Source of the DNA: Sclerodactyla briareus
Taxonomy: Eukaryota; Echinodermata; Holothuroidea; Dendrochirotida; Sclerodactylidae
NCBI GenBank assembly: GCA_026419785.1
Contig: JAODTK010005810.1
Span: 1 to 64,000, forward strand
Length of the DNA: 64,000 bases
Reading direction: 5' to 3'
Positions 57,803 through 64,000 of this stretch are shown piece after piece. Made by a program: the position numbers and the translations under genes. Under the pieces are notes generated by a model. That model saw only the letters and a program-made list of their open reading frames with translations. It searched no databases and was not told where the DNA came from. Numbering within the stretch: the stretch's first letter is position 1; the number at the start of each line of letters is the position of its first letter.

Positions 57803-59235
57803 CGGGGCGTAAATACGGGGGGGTGTGACACCCCCCCCCCCTTCTGTGAAATCAGAAGTCAGTCTCTGGGCGACAGAAAGTGGTTTCCGCTCGAGTTTAG
57901 GTGAAAAATTGATTGATTATAGCCATGAACCTAGTATTTCTAACTAAGAGGGGCCCCTCTGCCCTGATGGTGGCTGTACCATAACTTCGAGTGAGAGAAC
58001 ATCGGTGAGAGAAATTTCTCTAAGCCCAAACTAGTGAAGACGTTCTTACGTTCTGTCCATGAGGCCAGACCGACTACGGACTAATGACATTGGCTTGTGG
58101 CGTGATCTCACAGATTGCATTGACTTGGCTGCAATTGTTGATCGGTGGGCGGACTTGCCTACGTTTGGTCGCCTTATCAGCGTTTGATCGGAGTCACCGA
58201 TATGGAGGCCGGCGTAAATAGGCAGCTAATTTTTCCCACATTATATATGTGGATACATACGTAAGTCTTGGGTTTGTGTTCCCCCAATTTGCATGTCCAA
58301 CTGCATGTTTTTAAATCGTTAGATTGGTAAAAAATCTAATTTGTGTTGTATGTTGCGATGTGCATGTCTGGAATTCCTGGTAGTAAAGACAAGGTTAATT
58401 AGAAAAAAACTCTTCCGATCTCACATTGAATCATAATTACGATATATTCGTACCCACCTTACCCTACATTAAAAAAAATCGACGTACAATACAGGGGCGT
58501 CGCCAGCGGAGCAGTGCTAACCCCCTCCCCCCCCCTCTCCCCCCGTCGGGGAGCAAAGCGGAAAACGGAGGAAAAGTAAGAAAAAATAGGTGCGGTGCGC
58601 ACGTCCGAGGTGTGCAGGAAATTGATTTAACTATGATTGACATGTGTGCCAAGTTTGTCAGCCCCATCAGACAATTATTAAATATCTGTATCAGCTCTGG
58701 GCTATGCATGACATGGTGTGAATGCCCATTCCTCTCAGTTTTTCCATGTACCAGTCATCATTATTTGAATTTAGGTTCAAGCACTTATCGGAGTTGGCCG
58801 TGGCTGGTCCAAATTAACCACGTATCATACTCATATCCAGCGTAACAGCATCCTAGTATCTTTACTAATAACCAAAGTATAGTCGCCCGGTTATTCATGT
58901 CAGCTAGGTTACAGGACTCGTTTTGACACCCAGTAATCTTGACACTCATTATCTTAACACACAGTTACGTAGTCGGAAAAAAATATGTTAGGCAGCAAAA
59001 ATGAATATTTTTTTAATAGGTACATTCATGCTAGAATATCGTACTAGGATAGCACCATTTGCGTCTGAGGGGTTTCAGGTTTGCAAAAATTCCCAAGGGG
59101 AGGGTACCCCCTCACCTTAGACCCCTCCCCGGATTATTCTATCAACAGATCACTAACGAAACGACACTGGCCACCCAGAGTACCGTCCCCACGCATGGCG
59201 CCGGCCTCCTGGTACAAAACCGATCATAAGAATCG
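57803..59235. mobile_element. Extra 1.4 kb in copy B, probable DNA element or elements
   Basis: Collinearity with copy A is lost after ATGCCTCCCTA and regained near GAATTGGTGGAGGC. The insert opens with CCGGGGCGTAAATACGGGGG and a C run, and holds a second element-like start (CAGGGGCGTCGCCAGCGG, 58,493-58,510). It has another C/G-rich boundary near 59,095-59,135. About 90 bases of copy A (2,447-2,512) have no clear partner, so the event was not a clean insertion or was followed by change. Open frames within it (139 codons at 58,426) have no recognised domain. Confidence 0.6.
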
Positions 59236-59885
59236 GGGTTTGGAGTTCACTTGAATTGGTGGAGGCGTTTCGAAGAACGCTCCACCTTTTTTCCCCGCCT
59301 ATTATGAAGTGTTGTTTTCGGAGTTATTAAGCCGTATGTAGGCCTACCTAGACTCTACGGATCCTTACATAAGCAAGCCATCCAGTTGCATTCATTTCAA
59401 TTTGGCGACAAGCCAGAAGATGACTTGAAATTAATTGCATCGTGTTTAAGAAGATCGTCGTTCTTGCCTCCTCCACAATAAATAATAAATGAATACGAAG
59501 TTGATATCAATATTCAATATTTCTATTCTTCCGTCTTGCAGTGAAAATAAGACAATAAAAAGGGAGTAATCATATACAAACGAAACGACGGTAACTCGGT
59601 TATTAAATTATGGACTATGTTTTGAATTTTTCATTCGGTGGCATCCACTGTTTCTCAATTACTGTTTTTTACAACATATACTATACGAATAGGCCAAAAA
59701 ACACAGGTCACACACTCTTCATTCCATCTCTTAGGCCCCTCCACTCCGTTAACGTATTAGTATCAGGAGAATGAATCAACATTAAGGATTTCTATCGACC
59801 CATTTCCTATAAGTTATGTAGGTATTGTATCACCTAATAACGACTGTACTAATAGGCAGCACGCTCTCCTATTTTTTCTGATTAG

Positions 59886-60003
59886 TGATAAATTTTTAGC
59901 GAACGGATTATATTTAACATGGTTGAAACAATAGTTCTCAAAATACATAAATTTTTAGCGAACGGATTATATTTAACATGGTTGAAACAATAGCTCTCAA
60001 AAT
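59886..60003 (+). repeat. Local 59-bp tandem duplication
   Basis: AAATTTTTAGCGAACGGATT and the following bases to CTCAAAATRC occur twice in succession with one or two differences. Copy A has the unit once (about 3,240-3,300), so the duplication is specific to copy B and recent. Confidence 0.93.
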
Positions 60004-62103
60004 GCGAAGCATTACATAATAACCAACTTTGAATTCATCTGGGGGGTTTTTAATGACAATTATAGGGGTACTGATAAATGTTGGAAGAATATAAGAGAGT
60101 TTAGGCGGAATTCATCATACGTTGGTAATACCCTAGCCGTGACACTTGCCTCTTTTTTCTACTGTTCGGACTTGATTTTTTTTTTTCAGTACTTCCATAA
60201 TATTACCCAAAACTATTTGAAAAACACGGTTCCACTCATCCAGATCGATAGCATCGACGAAAAAACAGGAAAGAAGAGCAAAAATTACAATTATATCCAG
60301 GTCAATCATTCTATGGTGTATAGAAACACTTCCAATCGCATTCACAGCTCTTGTTCCCTACTAAGACCTACAATCTTGACAAAATACCTTGGGACACCCC
60401 CGCTCCCCTCGGTCTTGTTGCTTCTTCGCGGAGAAGTTAACAAAGTTCAACATTGTTCAGGGGAGGGGGGGGGGGGTGGCCGATGTAGACCAAGTGTTTC
60501 CCGGGCACGTACTAATGCACACCCTCGACCTAGGTCTTTTTTGCTCGAAATGCTGCCAACTGTCCCAACTATTTTGTCCAGGATTGTAGCTGCCTAGTGA
60601 CCTATACTGGAAAAATGGCTACCTCCAAGTCCACGTCTGTTACAATGGATTCTCCACATTCTGTCCATGAACATCCTCAGTAAGTCTGTCCATTTCACAG
60701 ATCCATGGGTCCCAAAAAGGTCCACTTGAGCCTTGAGGTTCCATTTTATGAATTCCACAATGGTACTTGAAATGCATCTCTTCCCACAAGCTTCAATTGA
60801 TTTTCTTCAAAATTACTGGTAATATTGGGTAGAGGGCCATTTCGGGTGTTCGGGAACGTTGGGCCCAGTACCTGGTTTGGGCTCTATGGCCATATATGGA
60901 ATGGAAATGGAATATATTCACAGTATTTCATGTGAATGGAGCTAATCAATTTGACAGCATGTAGGAACAATAATGCCTTTCGAAGAAAGACCCTATTGGA
61001 ATTGTACACAAAATGACACACAGAATTCAACGACCTCATTCAAGAGGGTAAAAAAAAACACGTTCAGCATGGTTCCACGTCTTGCCCGGAGTTTGTTACG
61101 GAATTTGATTTCTAACCTCCATATATACCACTGTGTCGCACGGCCTACCTATCTCGATTGTTGTGCAGACCGCCCTCCATGGAGAGCATTTCTGCATCTC
61201 TAGGAGAAGATAGGGACGGAAACTACACTTACTTTACGCGTGTTGCTTCATACGAGCATTGAAATAGTTGGCGACATACTGTAGTTAATAATAGTTGACA
61301 CGTATGTGAACTGCCTTTCCCCTATTCTCAATGCTGTAATTGTGACTTTAATCGTCTTAACGCATGACTAGAATTATATTAGAACAATGGTAATTTGTCT
61401 AACACTTTCACAGAAGTTACGATGTTTGCATGAAAAAAATCAATGCAATTCTACATAAGTCAGTGTATGAGTCAATATGATAATAACAATTTCAAAATAC
61501 AGTAGGACGGTTTTCGTTGTGACGTCACACAAACGTCGCCGTCGTTTATCGCTAGTTACGCCTAAGATACAATTTTCTTCTAGCATCACTAATACGAATT
61601 AATAAAAGATGCACAATATTTTTCGAGGGAAACTAAGTCGGTGCGTCGCTTTAAACGCATCCGCAAACTTGAGGAAGTGCCGCTCGAACTTCGAGCAGCA
61701 TACTCTGTATGGGACAGGGTCCACATAATTTTAGGGACATTACGTCGGTACAGTTGTAGTAGTAATAGTAGTGGTGTAAACGGGGCCCAGTCTCTCTGCC
61801 CAATAGATGGGGACACCTTAGAAACTGGGAACAGAATCAGGTCAATGAGAGGAACATGAACATGTTATCCGGACCTTACCATGGCCATTCTGTTTTAAGT
61901 AACAGAGTTTCCTGGAACGAATTCACTTCGAGGCACGAATTGCAGAAGAAAAAATAGTCCGACTTTTCTCATGGGAAAAAAAGGGATTTATTTTATTTAT
62001 TAAAAAGCAAGAAATTGCATGAAAGACTGATTCACACTCTCCAGTGTGCATTATTTAGCAATCTGTGAGAATTTAAAGAAACTACCTTCTTCGTAAGCGT
62101 AGT

Positions 62104-62712
62104 TTATGCATGCTTCGCCTTTGCCCTCTGTAGTTTTTGTCTCCCGCGTCGCTTTGTCTTACACGTCGCACCCTCGCTCCCTTGGTGTAACGTTTCTGTA
62201 CTTGGAGGAGAACGAAGATCGTCGCTCCGATCAGGAAAAAACAGCTCATTCACGCAAAAAGCGTACGAGTATGGTTGGTTGCGTCGACGATCATGCCTGT
62301 TCATTAAAAACGAGAAGTTTAAACTAGTCAGAAAAGAAAAGGAAAACATGAATGTACAACCAGGGGGAAATCTAGTCAGAAGAGAATAGGGGACAATGCA
62401 CGGTAAATGAGGAAAATAACGAAGCTGTTCCAAATGGAAGACAAAAATGAAGTAGAAAATGAGCCAGAAGTCGGAAAACGTAAACACGACGAATGAAGCT
62501 TGGACGTCTGAATTTTCATACCAGTTGGTAGTAATGTTCCCTATGTTGATTGCACGAACCCTATTGTTTTTGGAAGGGTACGTTGAGGGCACAGAGGATA
62601 AAAGTTGGAACTTTTGTGAAAAGTCTAGAATTTGGTTGATCCAGTGAAAGTCAATTGTAGCGTTCTTACCGAGTACAGGAGTACAGGGACCCCAGGCTGT
62701 TGTTCTTGGCAA
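62104..62712 (-). pseudogene. Unrecognised minus-strand open frame in copy B
   Basis: The frame is open for 202 codons. Residues about 75-160 are strongly hydrophobic and aromatic (for example FVVFTFSDFWLIFYFIFVF), suggesting membrane segments, and the C-terminus is basic (KLQRAKAKHA). The C-terminal 60 residues share their frame and stop with the 109-codon frame at 12,909-13,238, while the upstream parts differ. I recognise no family. A T/A-biased composition can produce such frames by chance, so a decayed gene is only one option. Confidence 0.25.
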
Positions 62713-63857
62713 GATGTGTCAGTGCTCGGGAAAAATAGAAACGTGTGAGAAATGTCACATGTTGTTCTTGATGACTGGTACCATTTGTCTTATGTATGGC
62801 AAAGGTATCCGAAATGAGGCAAGAAATACTAGGCCTCCTGTCTATCAGGTTTCCGGTCGAGGTCAGGTAAAAAAGTGTGCCGGGCAACGTTGCGAGCTTT
62901 GTCGCGGCAGTGTCGTGTTACCGCTGGCCCCAGAAAATAGAAGTGACCCGCTCGTCTGCGTTAACCCACCCTCCATGTCCATTAGATCTGTATATGAAAG
63001 CTATTTCACGCCCATGCTCCCAGTCAAAAAATAGTTCCACCTACCTGTCGGAAGGGATCCGAGAGTGAATCCCACCCTATCCCGATCATCGTTAGCGTGA
63101 TGGTTGGTCCGAGCCGTATTGCGAAGTACCGCAGAAGAGCCGTATAAGAGAATATTGGACCAGCCACGGCCAACCTCCGATAATTAGGGGGGAGACAAAA
63201 AGAAAATAGAAAATATAAAACACAGGTTCTCTCCACCTCGTGGTTTTGGAGGTTGTGACCATGTGCCTCAATGTTCGTATCCGATCTGCTTTACCCTCGT
63301 GCTAACTAGGTCAGTCAGTAAATGTCGGCTACAGTATGAATGGGTAAACTGATTTTTCAATGACGATTCCTTTGTATCAGGATGTCCTCTTTGAAGGGTA
63401 ATGGACGGAACACTGGATACAACATGCTAATCTACATGGGGAGATGTTATACGGTGACTGTTCAGAGGATGGAATAGTCCAATTTTGGTCAGATGAGAAA
63501 CCATGCCTACCGCTCCTATTTTGCCATTTTTGAATGTGAATCACCTACCTCTGAAGTTTGTGCTACCCTATTTTTTTAAATTACCATTCTTAGATATTGT
63601 TTGCGACTGTTTTCCTATTTTTTTTTAAACAGTGTGTATAGTAGATTGAACTTTCACCATTTGTACTTCCACGCCAATGTTTTTTAATTGTGATTCATTC
63701 AATTAGCGCATTTGTGAAGCGCTTTGGAACATGTACCTGCATGAAAAGGGCGCTTCAAAAACAACAATACTATATTAACTATAACCTATTCGTTCACCGG
63801 ATCGAAATTCCGGCTAGTCTTACTATACAATCTGTCACCGGTTGGGTCGTGACACCA

Positions 63858-64000
63858 TTTTTGATTCCTTGCCTAGCCAAAGGGAATCCATGCAGTCACG
63901 GCCACCGTGCGTATGCGTGTTCGTGTGTGTGGTCCTGGGCCTGGGTGCTGTCTGTGTGTGATGTATGTGTGTCTGTGTGCGTGTGTGACACCCTCTTGTC
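63858..64000 (-). repeat. Family C 3-prime end, inverted, cut by the window edge
   Basis: Read on the minus strand this gives a CA-rich tract, TGACTGCATGGATTCC and a stem GATTCC...GGAATC (63,863-63,888). The same order occurs at 43,556-43,658. The repeat ends within a few bases of the right edge of copy B, so it probably inserted there. Confidence 0.75.

Larger units (their letters stand above)
55425..63853 (+). repeat. Duplicated block, copy B
   Basis: This is the unsplit relative of copy A (225-3,665 plus 11,056-14,808). The order of shared words is collinear throughout. The start falls at AGGGCTGTGTTCAATCGG and the end at GGTTGGGTCGTGACA. It has its own extra DNA at about 57,803-59,235, 60,370-60,590 and 61,440-61,570. 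I see no intact gene in it and could not identify terminal repeats or a target duplication, so its nature is open. Confidence 0.92.

Noticed and set aside
1-64000. tRNA, rRNA or small nuclear RNA genes
   Set aside because: I looked for GGTTCGAATCC-type T-loops and other hallmark words and found none in a credible context, though reading by eye could miss diverged genes.

Overview
The window looks like nuclear DNA from a repeat-rich animal genome, probably a marine invertebrate; the sequence does not fix the lineage. The base composition is close to balanced. There are no operons or prokaryotic ribosome-binding sites. CA, TA, AAT and ATCT microsatellites are abundant, as are long C or G runs, terminal-inverted-repeat elements, tandem arrays and interspersed repeats rich in TGACC/AGGTCA words. 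I found no intact protein-coding gene, no rRNA or tRNA and no CRISPR array. The few open frames with any protein character are short, broken or unrecognised.

The largest organising feature is a duplicated block. Copy A runs from about 225 to 3,665 and resumes at about 11,056-14,808. Copy B runs from about 55,425 to 63,853 in the same orientation. Copy A is split by about 7.4 kb of extra DNA, which holds family A and D repeats around an array of roughly 605-bp units (5,065-10,650). Copy B carries its own extra 1.4 kb with G/C-run ends (about 57,803-59,235).

Between the two copies lie: a full-length family A repeat (18,375-19,085); a two-level minisatellite (19,130-20,000); CA and CG tracts (20.1-20.7 kb); a hAT-like non-autonomous element with an 8-bp target duplication (23,493-24,814); two copies of family B ending in a GGC-rich segment (24,900-25,576 and 27,075-27,681); a fold-back element that is nearly one large hairpin (29,604-31,135); a truncated hAT-like copy (32,870-33,640) and its longer relative (49,158-51,756); a 458-bp tandem pair (41.7-42.5 kb); a family C repeat (42.76-43.66 kb); an 88-bp satellite of six copies (45,962-46,485); a 437-bp tandem pair (46.7-47.5 kb); a nested hairpin (48.05 kb); another family A copy (53,740-54,375); and a broken tyrosine-recombinase fossil (54,730-55,150). 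A family C end closes the window at 63,858-64,000.

The window therefore reads as a record of transposition, nested insertion and tandem expansion, not as a set of cooperating genes. The observations most worth following are the 605-bp array with recurrent direct-repeat AGGTCA half-sites, the shared CA-tract-plus-terminal-hairpin layout of repeat families A, C and D, the fold-back element, and the split duplicated block. Many related copies differ by scattered single-base gains and losses. This could be real divergence or residual long-read error, and it limits any verdict on open frames.
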